Positions 51,745 to 61,600 of a stretch of DNA of 64,000 nucleotides are shown here, piece after piece. The stretch is from assembly GCA_016195985.1 (NCBI GenBank), contig JACPYP010000011.1:186001-250000 (forward strand), given 5' to 3'. The translations under genes were made by a program, and so were the position numbers. This DNA comes from Acidobacteriota bacterium. Its GTDB lineage: Bacteria > Acidobacteriota > Holophagae > Holophagales > Holophagaceae. Each line of letters starts with the position of its first letter. Position 1 is the stretch's first letter. The notes under the pieces are model-generated. The model was not told where the DNA came from. It was given only the letters and a program-made list of their open reading frames with translations, and searched no databases.

Positions 51745-54700
51745 TGGTCTGGCATCCCACCAAGGAAGCGGTGAAGCGGCTCTGGGGGCGCCGCTGGGTC
51801 CGGCGGGTGTCCTACGTCCTGGTGGCGGGCACTGCCACCTTCATGGTGGCGCCCTGGGTGGCCTCCCGCCCGGCCGTGCTGCGGTGGGCCACTCGCCGCA
51901 TCGACGCGGCGGTCCGGGAGGAAACCGGCCTTCCCCTCGCCATCGGCGGCATGGAACTCCATCCGGGCCTGGGCACGGTCGTCCTGCAGGATGTCCGCCT
52001 GGGAGACGACCTGCTGACCATCCAACGCGTGGAAGTCCACCTGGACCTCTGGTCCCTGCTCGGCCCCAACCGGCGCGTCTACTCCCTGCGCTTCGAAAAG
52101 CCCCATCTCCGCGTGACCGAGGCTGGGCTGGCCGCCATCAAGCTCAAGAGCCATCCGCCACGGACCGGCCCCCTGCCCAAGTTCCAGCTGGATTACCTGA
52201 GCCTCACCGGCGGGGAAATCGAGGTGCCCAAGCCCGTGAGGGGCATCCCGGCATTGAAGTATTTCTTTGAGGTGAAGGGCGCCGGCCTCGGGCCGAACCA
52301 GCTTCGCGTCGACCTCACGGGGGCGCAGCTCAGCGTCCTCAGCCCCGCGGGCTGGGAAAGGGGCCGCTTGGACATCAATGGCGACCTCTCCGAAACCACC
52401 CAGGTCGTCCGGGAAGGCTACCTGCGCCTCGGTGAAAGCCAGATCCGGCTCAGCGGCCGCCTGGTGGCCGCGCTCGCAAAGGAAGCCGACCGCGTGGAGG
52501 CGCGCCTTTCCGGGGTGGTGGATCTGGCCCAGGCAGCCCATTGGGGCGGGCGCAAGAAAGCCCCCATGGACGGCGATCTGGAGATAGCCGCCACCCTCCA
52601 GGGCCCCCTGAACATGCCCGCCTGGACCCTGACCGCCGAGGGGCAGGATCTGCGGCCGGCGGCCACGGTCTTTGTTCCCGGAAACATCGAGTTGAAAGCC
52701 GGCGGAACCCTGGACCATGCGCACCTTGAACGGTTCCGCTGGGCCTCCCTCCAAGGGGAATGGAAGGCCGAAGGCAGCTGGTCGAAAAAGGCCCCCATCG
52801 AGGCCAACCTCCAGGGAACGGGCCTGGATCTGGAGGCCCTGGGCCAGGCGCTCCGCGTCCATGAACTGAAGGGGGTCCGCGGGGCCCTGGACATCCAGAT
52901 CAAGGGACCCAAGCACAATGAAGGCCTGGAACGGCCGGACCGCTGGGGGGCCACGGTCAAGGCCTCCCTCTCCCAGCACGGCTTGGAATCGGGCAGCATT
53001 CAGGCCTCTCTGGCCAACGGACAGCTCCAACTGGACCAGGTGCGGCTTGACCTTGAATCCCTGAAATTGGAAGGTTCAGGCCAGGCCAGCCTCGATGCAC
53101 GGGGGCTGCGGCAGCTGGATGCCAAGGGGCGGGTGGAAGTGGGCGCGGATCAGGTGGCCGAGGCCCTGCGGTCATGGAAGATCGTGGATCTGGACATGGA
53201 AGGGGCCGCGGACGCCACGGCCCGGGTGCGCTGGAACCGCGGAGCTGGTCTGGAACTGGACGGTTCCGTGCAAGTGGCCCATCCCCGGTGGCATGGGGCC
53301 CAGGCGGACCAGGTTCTGGCCAAGACCGTGGAAATCCGCGGATCGGACCTGTGGATTAAGGACATTGATCTGTTGAAGGACCAGGGCCGGGGAGGCGGAA
53401 ACCTGTGGCTCACCTGGGGCAAGCTGCCCCGGGGACAGTCCCAGATGGACATGTGCTACACCGCGTTCCGCCTTCCGGTGGTGGAGGGGCTCCGGGCAGC
53501 GGATCTGAAGGACGACGAAGACCACGACCTTCCCATCACCGGCACGGGCAACGGCTGGGTGCGGCTGTGGGGTCCCTTCGATCAGCTTCAAATGTCTGGA
53601 AGTGCCCAAGTCGAGTTGGGAGAGACTTACGGAATTAAAATTCCAGCCGTTTCCGGGGATTTTTGGATGGATCTGGAATCCCGGCACATGAAAGTATCGG
53701 ATGTGCGGATCGCGGAACGGCCGGATCTCCTCGGGAGGGGTGACCAGTCCCCCGAAGGCGCCCTGGCGCTCTGCGGTCAGGCGGACATGGATTTCCGGCT
53801 CTGGACCTGGTGGGTGGACCTGGGCGGCCGCGTGGATTCCCAGCTTCTCGCCCTTCCGGGACCCCGGTTCCAGGCCCAGGCTCAGGTGCAGCTGATGGGC
53901 CCTCTCACCAGCCCATTCGGTTCCCTGCAACTCCCGGAAGGCCGCGCGCAATGGAGCCGCGGGCGGCTGTTCTTCGGCGACCGCAGCGTGGAGGGACTCG
54001 AAGGCCAGGTGACGCTGGAACGCGGGCACTTGGCGGGCCGCCTTGGCATCGAGGGGATGAGCCGCCAGGTGCTGGATTTCCAGGTCCGCCCCGACGGCGA
54101 GGATCTGGTGGGAGAGCTGGGCCTGACCATCTCTCCCGAAAGCGCCCAGACCGGTCTGCTGGCCCAGGGGCTCAGCAGCGACCTTCTGGAGGATCTGAAC
54201 CTTTCCGCCACCGCCCAGGGCCGCTGGAAGGGCGGCCGGGATCTGGAATGGACAGGGTCTCTCGACCGCCTGGCGGCACAGTTCAGCGCCTTCGAGCTGC
54301 ACCAGGCCGCCCCCTCGCTCCTGCGGGGCAATGCCCTTGGCGCGAGCCTGGATCTGGCCCTGGAAGGCGGGGCGCGCGGGGCCTCTGCCGAGGCCACCCC
54401 GAAGGCGGCCCATGTCCGCCTGTCGGGAACCCTGCCCTTCTCAGGAACCGCGCCCATGGCCCTCCGGACCCAGGGCGACGCGGATCTGGCCCACGTCAAA
54501 TCCATCCTCGACCGGGTGCTGGAGGTCGATGAATACAGCCTGCTGTCGGATCTGAGCGTGCAGGGCACCAGCCGCTTCAACGTCCTCGCCCACGGCACCT
54601 ATTTCGATCCCCTCCTGGACGGAACCCTATCCCTGGACAAGGGGCGCATGAACCTGCGGGGCTACCAGGGGGCTGAGGACATCCAGGGCGAGGCGATCCT

Positions 54701-55841
54701 CAAGGACCGCACCCTGACCATTCCCGAAGACAAGCCGATACAAGGCACCCTTGCTCACGGCGCCCTGAACGCCAGCGGGGCCCTCCTCTGGCGGCTGGGC
54801 GGGTTGGATTCCTATGCCTTCAAGGCCTCTCTCTCCAACTTCCAGCTCCGCGACGTGCCCGATGGGCTGGATCTACAGGGGGACCTGCAGGCCACCTTCA
54901 ATGGCAACGAAGAGGGCGGCCTCCTCAAGGGCAGCCTCAGTGCAGACCGCCTGAGCTACCAGACTGAGGTCAAGCTGTCCGATCTCATCCTCCGCAGCGC
55001 CCTCAGCGACAGCGGCGTCCTGACCGGGCTGGACCTGGACGACCCCCTGGAACGGATCCGCCTGGATCTGGATTTGGAACTCCGCACGCCCTGGCGCTTC
55101 GACACGAACCTCCTGAAGCTGGAGGGGCGGACCGAAGGGCCTTTCCAGATCCTGGGCACCCTGGGCCACCCCGTGCCCAAGGGCACCATGCTGTTCCAGC
55201 CCGGGGGGCGGGTCACGAACATCTTCCCTGCGGGCGACATGGTGGTGGACCGCGGCTCGCTGACGTTCTCGGACATCCGCCCCATGGATCCCATGATCAA
55301 CATCCAGGGCAGCGTGACGTCCATTCCCGGCTACACCGTGAACATGGACATCCACGGCACCCTGAGCAAACTGTCCGTCATTCCCACGTCCACGCCCAGC
55401 CTGCGCCAGGACGAGATCATGGCGATCCTCATCAACCCCGGCAACGTGAACAACGTGGGCACCGCCGGAACCTCCAGCAGTGCCTCCCAGGGCGCCATCA
55501 CTTCTGGCCTCGCCAGCGCCGGATCGGGACTCATCACCACCCTGGCTTTCGCGCCCCTGCAGGAGCAGCTGCGGCGGTCCCTCGGCCTGGACCGCGTGAA
55601 CGTGGCGGTGCGCACCACCTCCCTCGGCACCAACGAAACCGAGGTGACGCTGGGCAAGAGCCTTGAATTGCTCGGCCAGCGCAGCGCCTTCGTGGTCTCC
55701 CACAAGAAGAGCGGTGAACTGAGCATCAGCGCCCTGCAAGGGGAGTGGCGTTTCGGCAATTTGATCCTTCAGATCGGTTTCACCAAGGGCAGCGAGGTCG
55801 GCCTCTCCGGAGAGGTCCGCCATACTTGGAGCCCCAAGTAG
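51744..55841 (+). CDS. TamB/AsmA-like envelope protein
   Basis: A 1365-residue protein. One N-terminal helix (VSYVLVAGTATFMVAPWV) anchors it; a very long beta-repeat body (AsmA-like opening, LPLAIGGMELHPGLGTVVLQ) follows. The C-terminal end is TamB-like: DEIMAILINPGNVNNVG, LAFAPLQEQLRRSLGLDRVNVA, VTLGKSLELLGQRSAFVVSH. TamB/YhdP proteins form periplasmic grooves that move phospholipid between membranes. ATG 51744 is coupled to the kinase stop. The organism thus has two candidate lipid-transfer systems in this window (this and mla). Confidence 0.8.
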   Translation: MVWHPTKEAVKRLWGRRWVRRVSYVLVAGTATFMVAPWVASRPAVLRWATRRIDAAVREETGLPLAIGGMELHPGLGTVVLQDVRLGDDLLTIQRVEVHLDLWSLLGPNRRVYSLRFEKPHLRVTEAGLAAIKLKSHPPRTGPLPKFQLDYLSLTGGEIEVPKPVRGIPALKYFFEVKGAGLGPNQLRVDLTGAQLSVLSPAGWERGRLDINGDLSETTQVVREGYLRLGESQIRLSGRLVAALAKEADRVEARLSGVVDLAQAAHWGGRKKAPMDGDLEIAATLQGPLNMPAWTLTAEGQDLRPAATVFVPGNIELKAGGTLDHAHLERFRWASLQGEWKAEGSWSKKAPIEANLQGTGLDLEALGQALRVHELKGVRGALDIQIKGPKHNEGLERPDRWGATVKASLSQHGLESGSIQASLANGQLQLDQVRLDLESLKLEGSGQASLDARGLRQLDAKGRVEVGADQVAEALRSWKIVDLDMEGAADATARVRWNRGAGLELDGSVQVAHPRWHGAQADQVLAKTVEIRGSDLWIKDIDLLKDQGRGGGNLWLTWGKLPRGQSQMDMCYTAFRLPVVEGLRAADLKDDEDHDLPITGTGNGWVRLWGPFDQLQMSGSAQVELGETYGIKIPAVSGDFWMDLESRHMKVSDVRIAERPDLLGRGDQSPEGALALCGQADMDFRLWTWWVDLGGRVDSQLLALPGPRFQAQAQVQLMGPLTSPFGSLQLPEGRAQWSRGRLFFGDRSVEGLEGQVTLERGHLAGRLGIEGMSRQVLDFQVRPDGEDLVGELGLTISPESAQTGLLAQGLSSDLLEDLNLSATAQGRWKGGRDLEWTGSLDRLAAQFSAFELHQAAPSLLRGNALGASLDLALEGGARGASAEATPKAAHVRLSGTLPFSGTAPMALRTQGDADLAHVKSILDRVLEVDEYSLLSDLSVQGTSRFNVLAHGTYFDPLLDGTLSLDKGRMNLRGYQGAEDIQGEAILKDRTLTIPEDKPIQGTLAHGALNASGALLWRLGGLDSYAFKASLSNFQLRDVPDGLDLQGDLQATFNGNEEGGLLKGSLSADRLSYQTEVKLSDLILRSALSDSGVLTGLDLDDPLERIRLDLDLELRTPWRFDTNLLKLEGRTEGPFQILGTLGHPVPKGTMLFQPGGRVTNIFPAGDMVVDRGSLTFSDIRPMDPMINIQGSVTSIPGYTVNMDIHGTLSKLSVIPTSTPSLRQDEIMAILINPGNVNNVGTAGTSSSASQGAITSGLASAGSGLITTLAFAPLQEQLRRSLGLDRVNVAVRTTSLGTNETEVTLGKSLELLGQRSAFVVSHKKSGELSISALQGEWRFGNLILQIGFTKGSEVGLSGEVRHTWSPK

Positions 55842-55860
55842 GCCAGGAAAGGAACCCTGC

Positions 55861-56082
55861 ATGATCACCGTGAAGTGTTTTGCCAGGTACCGCGCCTTGC
55901 TGGGGTTTGAAGAGGCGCGGGTGGCGTCTGTGCCCACCTTGGCCGACCTGCTGGCGGATTCCCGGTTCGCGGCCCTGCCGAAGGATGCCCTCCTGGCCGT
56001 GAACATGTCCTTCGCCGACCGGAGCGCGCCTTTGCGGGATGGGGACGAGGTGGCGCTCATGCCGCCGGTTTCCGGCGGCTGA
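55861..56082 (+). CDS. moaD: MoaD-type sulfur carrier (molybdopterin synthase small subunit)
   Basis: A 73-residue ubiquitin-like protein ending in Gly-Gly (PPVSGG), which is adenylated and thiocarboxylated in molybdopterin synthesis. KCFARYRALLGFEEARV and FADRSAPLRDGDEVALMPP match MoaD. moaE is not nearby. It is 19 bases after the TamB-like gene. Repeat copy C begins at the stop codon. Confidence 0.88.
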   Translation: MITVKCFARYRALLGFEEARVASVPTLADLLADSRFAALPKDALLAVNMSFADRSAPLRDGDEVALMPPVSGG

Positions 56083-56936
56083 TGCCAAGTTGCGTTCAAT
56101 CCAAATAGAAAAGGGCTTTCACCACCAAGACACCAAGTTTCTTTTTGTCTCGTGTACCACCGTCGGCGATACCGAGAAGACTTGCATGAACAGCGGCTCT
56201 TGGTGTCTTGGCGTCTTGGTGGTGTTCTTTATCTTTTGCATTCAAATCCGTGCGAATCCGTGTCATCCGTGGCCAATTTGTTTTTGAAAGCCATGGAAAC
56301 CACGGGCCTAGACCCTTGGGCGCCACGCCGCGCTTATCCTTATCCCCTCCATCCTGGCAAAAGAAAAAGAAGTTGTTGGGCCGGGATGAAGAAGATGAAT
56401 GGGATGGGGCGGATGCTTCCTTTTCATTGGTGCGAATCCGCATTCGAAGGGTCCATTGATACCAAGTTGTGTTCAATCCGATAGAAAAGGACTTTCACCA
56501 CCAAGACACCAAGTTTCTTTTTGTCTCGTGTACCACCGTCGGCGATACCGAGAAGACTTGCATGAACAGCGGCTCTTGTTCTTCTTGGTGTCTTGGCGTC
56601 TTGGTGGTGTTCTTTATCTTTTGCATTCAAATCCGTGCGAATCCGTGTCATCCGTGGCCAACTTGTTCTTGAAAGTCATGGGAACCACAGGCCCAGACCT
56701 TAGGGCGCCGCGTGGCCCTTATCCCTTTCATCCCCTCCATCCCGGCAAAAGAAAGAAGTTGTTTTGCCGGGATGGCTTCGGGAGACGTGGTTTGACAACC
56801 TGGTATTCCTGTCCATGGATGACGTGGAGGACCGTCTCGAACGGGTCCTCAAACACATGGGCGACCACCCAGAGACGCTTCGCCATGCCGCTGCCTACCC
56901 TTGGCTGATAAACCCACTTTGAACGCAACTTGGTAT
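56082..56936. mobile_element. Transposon-derived repeat, copy C, with 49-codon transposase tail
   Basis: This 855-base element fills the 862-base gap between moaD and dnaX. Left end ATGCCAAGTTGCGTTCAA, internal left end at 56459 and right end TTGAACGCAACTTGGTAT. The first 376 bases and the next part are near copies of each other. Codons 56773-56922 (plus strand) read WLRETWFDNLVFLSM through LRHAAAYPWLINPL and stop: a transposase C-terminus that resembles IS630-family tails. Element ends eight bases before the dnaX stop. No intact transposase is present. Confidence 0.8.
56773..56922 (+). pseudogene. Transposase C-terminal remnant
   Basis: Forty-nine codons in frame with no start and no upstream catalytic core: WLRETWFDNLVFLSMDDVED, then HPETLRHAAAYPWLINPL and stop. 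The last eight codons are kept in all three element copies. The pattern (hydrophobic helix, Asp-rich turn, final Trp) is like the C-terminus of IS630-type DDE transposases; this is inferred from memory of the family. Confidence 0.6.
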
Positions 56937-56944
56937 GACGAGGC

Positions 56945-58528
56945 TCAGGCCTCGCGGCGGATGTCCATGACTTCTCCGCCCGTGAGCCGCAGCAGCTCCT
57001 GGAAGGCCGGTTCCCGGCGCAGACGGTCCTCGGGGCGCTCGGGCGCGGCGCTCCCTCCCTCATCCTCGAAGGCGATCTCGATGGCTTTGAGGCCGGGCAG
57101 CACCCCTGCCAGGGCTGCCAGCAGGTGCGGGCTTGACTTCTCCCGCTCGAAATCCACCAGGGTCTGCCGGACGTTGCCCGGGAAACGGAAGCGCAGAATG
57201 GGGGCTTCCCAGCGCAGGTCCGACGCCATCTGGGGCGCCGTGGCCAGGGCCCGCAGGCCCGGAGCCTGACGGAACGCTTCGCTGCAAGCCGCCCGCAGTT
57301 GATCTGGGGAGGCCGGAACCCGGGGAGCCGGCGCCGCTGGAGGGGGCGCGGGGTGTGCCGGCCTGCGAGGCCCCTCAGGCGCCGGCGCGACCTGGGGGGC
57401 CCTGGAAGGGACCGGCGGCGGACCTGCGGGCCGGGGCGGAAGATGGGCCGGGGAACCGGAAACCAGGGCATCCAGAGGGGCGAGATGAGGCAGCTGGGCG
57501 GCGGTGATGAGGGCCAGTTCCACCACCACCCGCGGCAGGCTGCTGTCGCGGAGATCCCGCTCGCGGCTCAGGAGCAGGCTCAGCATGCGGGACCAGCGCA
57601 GCAGTTCCTGGGGGCCGCGGTTGGAGCGGGCCTCCTGCTCGAGCCGGTCCCGGAAGGCCAGCACCAGCTCCCGCCAGAAGGTGGCCCAGTCGGCGCCCTG
57701 CTCCGTGAGCTCGCGGCAGGCCTCCATGAGGGCGGCGGAATCGCCGATGGCCAGGGCGGACATTACGCCCTGCACCAGGTGGGCGCTGACGATGCCCAGC
57801 TGCTCGCGGACCGCTTCCTCCAGCACCGTGCCGTCGCCCGCGGAAATGACGCGGTCCAGGATGGTGAGCGCGTCGCGCATGGAGCCCTGCCCCGCCTCGG
57901 CCACCAGGCGCAGGCTGCCGCCCTCGAAGCTGACGCCCTCCTGCTCGCAGACGTGTTTCAGGCGGCCCTCGATGAGACCCACGGGAATGAGCCGGAAGGG
58001 AAAGATCTGCACGCGGCTCTTGATGGTATCGGGCACATCCTGGAGTTCCGTGGTGGCGAGCACGAAGATGGCGTGCGGCGGCGGCTCCTCGATGACCTTC
58101 AGCAGCGCGTTGAAGGCCTCGGTGCTGAGCATGTGCACTTCGTCGATGATGTAGACCCGGTAGCGGCAGAAGGCGGGCCGGGTCTGCACCTGCTCGCGCA
58201 GGGCCCGCGCATCGGCCACGGAGGCGCGGCTGGCGGCGTCGATCTCGACGATGTCGAGGCTGCTGTCCGGCTGCTCGGCGGCCCGGCAGGGGTCGCAGAC
58301 GCCGCAGGGAGTCGCGGTGGGCCCTTCGGCGCAGTTCAGCGCCCGGGCCAGAATGCGCGCGGTGCTCGTCTTGCCGGTGCCGCGCACCCCGGCGAAAAGG
58401 TAGGCCTGGTGGATCTTCCCGCTCTCTTTGGCCCGCTTCAGGGCGTTGGCCAGGGCCCGCACGCTGCCTTCCTGGCCCACCAGGTCGGACAGGAGACGCG
58501 GACGGTATTTGAGGGCGAGGGTGGTCAT
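56945..58528 (-). CDS. dnaX: DNA polymerase III subunit gamma/tau
   Basis: A 527-residue AAA+ clamp-loader subunit. ALKYRPRLLSDLVGQE opens it; Walker A GVRGTGKT (47-54); zinc Cys set NCAEGPTATPCGVCDPC; Walker B IIDEVHMLSTEAFNALLKV; sensor LATTELQDVPDTIKSRVQ. The tail beyond residue 360 is Pro/Ala-rich then a small C-terminal domain. ATG 58528. The gene is divergent from gltB. Confidence 0.95.
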   Translation of the reverse strand: MTTLALKYRPRLLSDLVGQEGSVRALANALKRAKESGKIHQAYLFAGVRGTGKTSTARILARALNCAEGPTATPCGVCDPCRAAEQPDSSLDIVEIDAASRASVADARALREQVQTRPAFCRYRVYIIDEVHMLSTEAFNALLKVIEEPPPHAIFVLATTELQDVPDTIKSRVQIFPFRLIPVGLIEGRLKHVCEQEGVSFEGGSLRLVAEAGQGSMRDALTILDRVISAGDGTVLEEAVREQLGIVSAHLVQGVMSALAIGDSAALMEACRELTEQGADWATFWRELVLAFRDRLEQEARSNRGPQELLRWSRMLSLLLSRERDLRDSSLPRVVVELALITAAQLPHLAPLDALVSGSPAHLPPRPAGPPPVPSRAPQVAPAPEGPRRPAHPAPPPAAPAPRVPASPDQLRAACSEAFRQAPGLRALATAPQMASDLRWEAPILRFRFPGNVRQTLVDFEREKSSPHLLAALAGVLPGLKAIEIAFEDEGGSAAPERPEDRLRREPAFQELLRLTGGEVMDIRREA

Positions 58529-58564
58529 GAGGAATCCAGTTTCCCACAGGGCGGGCGGGGCCGT

Positions 58565-58610
58565 CATAAGCGAGTTTGGGGGTTCCCCATAAGCGAGTCT
58601 TGGGGTCCCC
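58565..58610 (+). repeat. 23-base tandem repeat in the dnaX-gltB region
   Basis: Two units of CATAAGCGAGTYTTGGGGTYCCC (58565-58587, 58588-58610) with a few changes. It lies in the divergent control region of dnaX and gltB. Confidence 0.7.
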
Positions 58611-58618
58611 CCGCCGCG

Positions 58619-58652
58619 CCCTTTGGAGTACGCTGCTCCTCATTCCAAAGGG
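58619..58652 (+). promoter_or_regulatory. Hairpin upstream of gltB
   Basis: CCCTTTGGA (58619-58627) pairs with TCCAAAGGG (58644-58652): nine bases, 16-base loop. The second arm ends just before the ribosome site (AAGAGAG) of gltB. No T-run. Confidence 0.45.
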
Positions 58653-58659
58653 AAGAGAG

Positions 58660-61600
58660 ATGCCGAATGCATCCAGGACCGAGCACGATGCGTGCGGGGT
58701 TGGCTTTATCGCCAGCCGGACCGGCGAGGCCTGCCACCAGATCCTGCTGGACGCCCTCCACGCCCTGAGATGCGTGGAACACCGCGGCGGCTGCGCCGCG
58801 GATCAGGTTTCCAGCGATGGCGCCGGGGTGATGACGGACATTCCCTTCGACCTGCTGGGCTACCGGCCCGGCGAGATCGCCGTGGCCAACCTCTTCATGC
58901 CCCAGGATCCGGCGCGGCTGCAGCGCGCCCTGGAGACCTTCGCCAGCACCTTCCATTTCTTCGACCTCGAGATCCTGGCCGAACGCGACGTGCCTGTGGA
59001 CACCTCCGTGCTGGGCGAGGACGCCCTTCGGACCATGCCCTCCCTGCGCCAGGTCATCCTGAAGCGTCCGGCCCACTGCCGCACGGACGCCTCCTTCGAC
59101 AAGCTGCTCTACAACGCCAAGCAGGTGCTGCGCACCAAGCAGCGGGAACAGGGCATCAAGCGCGAGTTCTTCTTCGCCTCGCTGTCAGCCCGGACCATCG
59201 TCTACAAGGCCCTCACCCGTGCCGCGGACCTGCATCGCTTCTACCTCGACCTGCAGGATCCCCGCTACGCCACCCGCTTCGCCCTGATCCACCGCCGTTT
59301 CAGCACCAACACGCGGACCTCCTGGGACAAGGCCCAGCCCTTCCGCCTCATCGCCCACAACGGCGAGATCAACACCATCGCGGGCAACCGCTCCCGCGCC
59401 ATCTCGCGCGAGATGTCCATCGGCCTCAAGAAGGACCAGCTGGTGACCCACGGCTCTATCAGCGATTCGGGCAGCCTGAACGAGATCGCCGAAGCCATGC
59501 TCTACCGCAGCAGCATCCCGCACATGGAGGACATCCTCGCCATCATGATGCCGCCCGCCGAGGGCCAGACGGACTTCTACACCTTCTGGAGCCGGGCCAT
59601 GGAGCCCTGGGACGGGCCCGCCATCATCATGTTCTCCGACGGCAACACCGTGGGCGCCCGCCTCGACCGCAACGGCTTCCGCCCCGCCCGCTGGACCCTC
59701 ACGGACGACCGCTTCATCCTGGCCTCCGAGGCCGGCGCCTTCCCCCTGGACGAGGCCCGCGTCCAGCGCAAGGGCATCGTCTACGCCGGCACGGGCGTGA
59801 AGGTGGACCTGCCCACGGGCCGGGTGCACTTCCGCGATGCCAGCCTTTCCCGCGAAAACCGGGACGCGGCCTTCGACGCCCGCGCCACGCCCATCGGCTC
59901 CCTGCCCGAAGAAACCCAACTGGCAGGCCCCGTCAGCGTCTTCAAGAAGACCCTCTTCACCTGCTCCAAGGAGGAGCTGGAAAAGCTGATCTATCCCATG
60001 ATCGCCACGGGCAAGGAGGCCATCGGCTCCATGGGCGACACGGCCCGGCCCAACCTGTTCTCCTCCGAGCCACGGCCCTTCTTCGACTATTTCTACCAGC
60101 ACTTTGCCCAGGTCACGAACCCGCCCCTGGACTACATCCGCGAAGGCAACATCACCGACCTGCGGGTATTCCTCGGCCGCGCGCCAAACATCTTCTTCCC
60201 CAAGGACCTGGTGCCCCTCAATGAGGCGCTGGAGCTGCCGCGCCCCCTCCTGGACCTGGGCCAGATGCGCTTCCTGGCGCGCATGCAGACCCTGAGGCCC
60301 TCGGAATCCCAGATCATCCCCCGGACCTTCCCCATCCTTTTCCAGCGGGCCGACGGAGTCCGCGGATTCCACGCGGCCGTCGAGCGGCTGGCCCAGGACG
60401 TGCGCCAGGCGGTCGAACGCGGAACCACCGTCATCATCCTCAGCGACCAGGACGCCACCGTGGACCGGCCGCCCATCCCAGGCCTCATCGCCCTGCGCGC
60501 CGTGGTGCACACCCTCAACGAATGCGGGCTGCGGCTCAACGCTTCCATCGTCATGCACACGGCGGAGGCCCGTACCTCGCATCATGTCGCAGCCCTCGTC
60601 AGTTTCGGCGCTTCGGCAATCTGCCCCTACTTGGCCCTGGAGATCGCCCGCCGGGACGAGCATCCCTCCTTCGCCACTCTGACGCCGGACCAGCGCGAGC
60701 AGAACCTCATGGCGGCCCTGGAATCGGGCCTGCTGAAGATCATGGCCAAGTGCGGCATTTCCGTGGTGCAGAGCTACATGAGCGCCAAGCTCTTCACCGC
60801 CGTGGGGCTGGGGCCCGAACTCATGGAGACCTTCTTCCCCGGCCATGCCAGCCCCCTGGGCGGCATCGGCTACGAGGAACTGGCGGGCGATGTGCTGCTG
60901 AAGACCAGCCTGGCGGCCCAATCCGGCTTCCAGAATCAGATGCTCCACACCCACCAGTTCCGCGAATCCACCAGGCCCGGCGAGGGCGAGCGCCACGGCA
61001 TGACCTCCGCCCGTGCCAAGCTGGTGCACCGCCTCGTGGCCCTGGATCCGGATCTGCCCGAGGCCGTCGGCCTCTACGAGGAGTACCTGGCCTCGCTGAA
61101 GGCCGACGAGCCCATCAATCCCCGGCACCTCCTCGCCTTCCGGGAAGCCCCGGTTCCCCTGCCCTTGCCGCGGGTGGAGCCCCGGTCCGAGATCCTCAGC
61201 CGCTTTGGCGCGGGCGCCATGTCCTTCGGCGCCGTAAGCGCCGAGAGCCAGCGGGATCTCATCCTGGCCATGGAGGCCGTGGGCGGCCGCAGCAACAGTG
61301 GAGAAGGCGGCGAAAATCCCTTCTACTGGACCGATGGCCTCAGCGCCAGCACCAAGCAGGTGGCCTCGGCCCGGTTCGGCGTCACCGCCGAGTACCTGGT
61401 CTCGGGCGAAGAAATCCAGATCAAGGTGGCCCAGGGCGCCAAGCCCGGAGAGGGCGGCCAGCTCATGAAGGTGAAGGTGGACGCCACCATCGCCAAGGCC
61501 CGGTTCTCCCTGCCCGGCGTCGACCTCATCTCTCCGCCCCCCCTGCACGACATCTACAGCATCGAGGATCTGAAAGAGCTCATCTACGAACTGAAACAGG

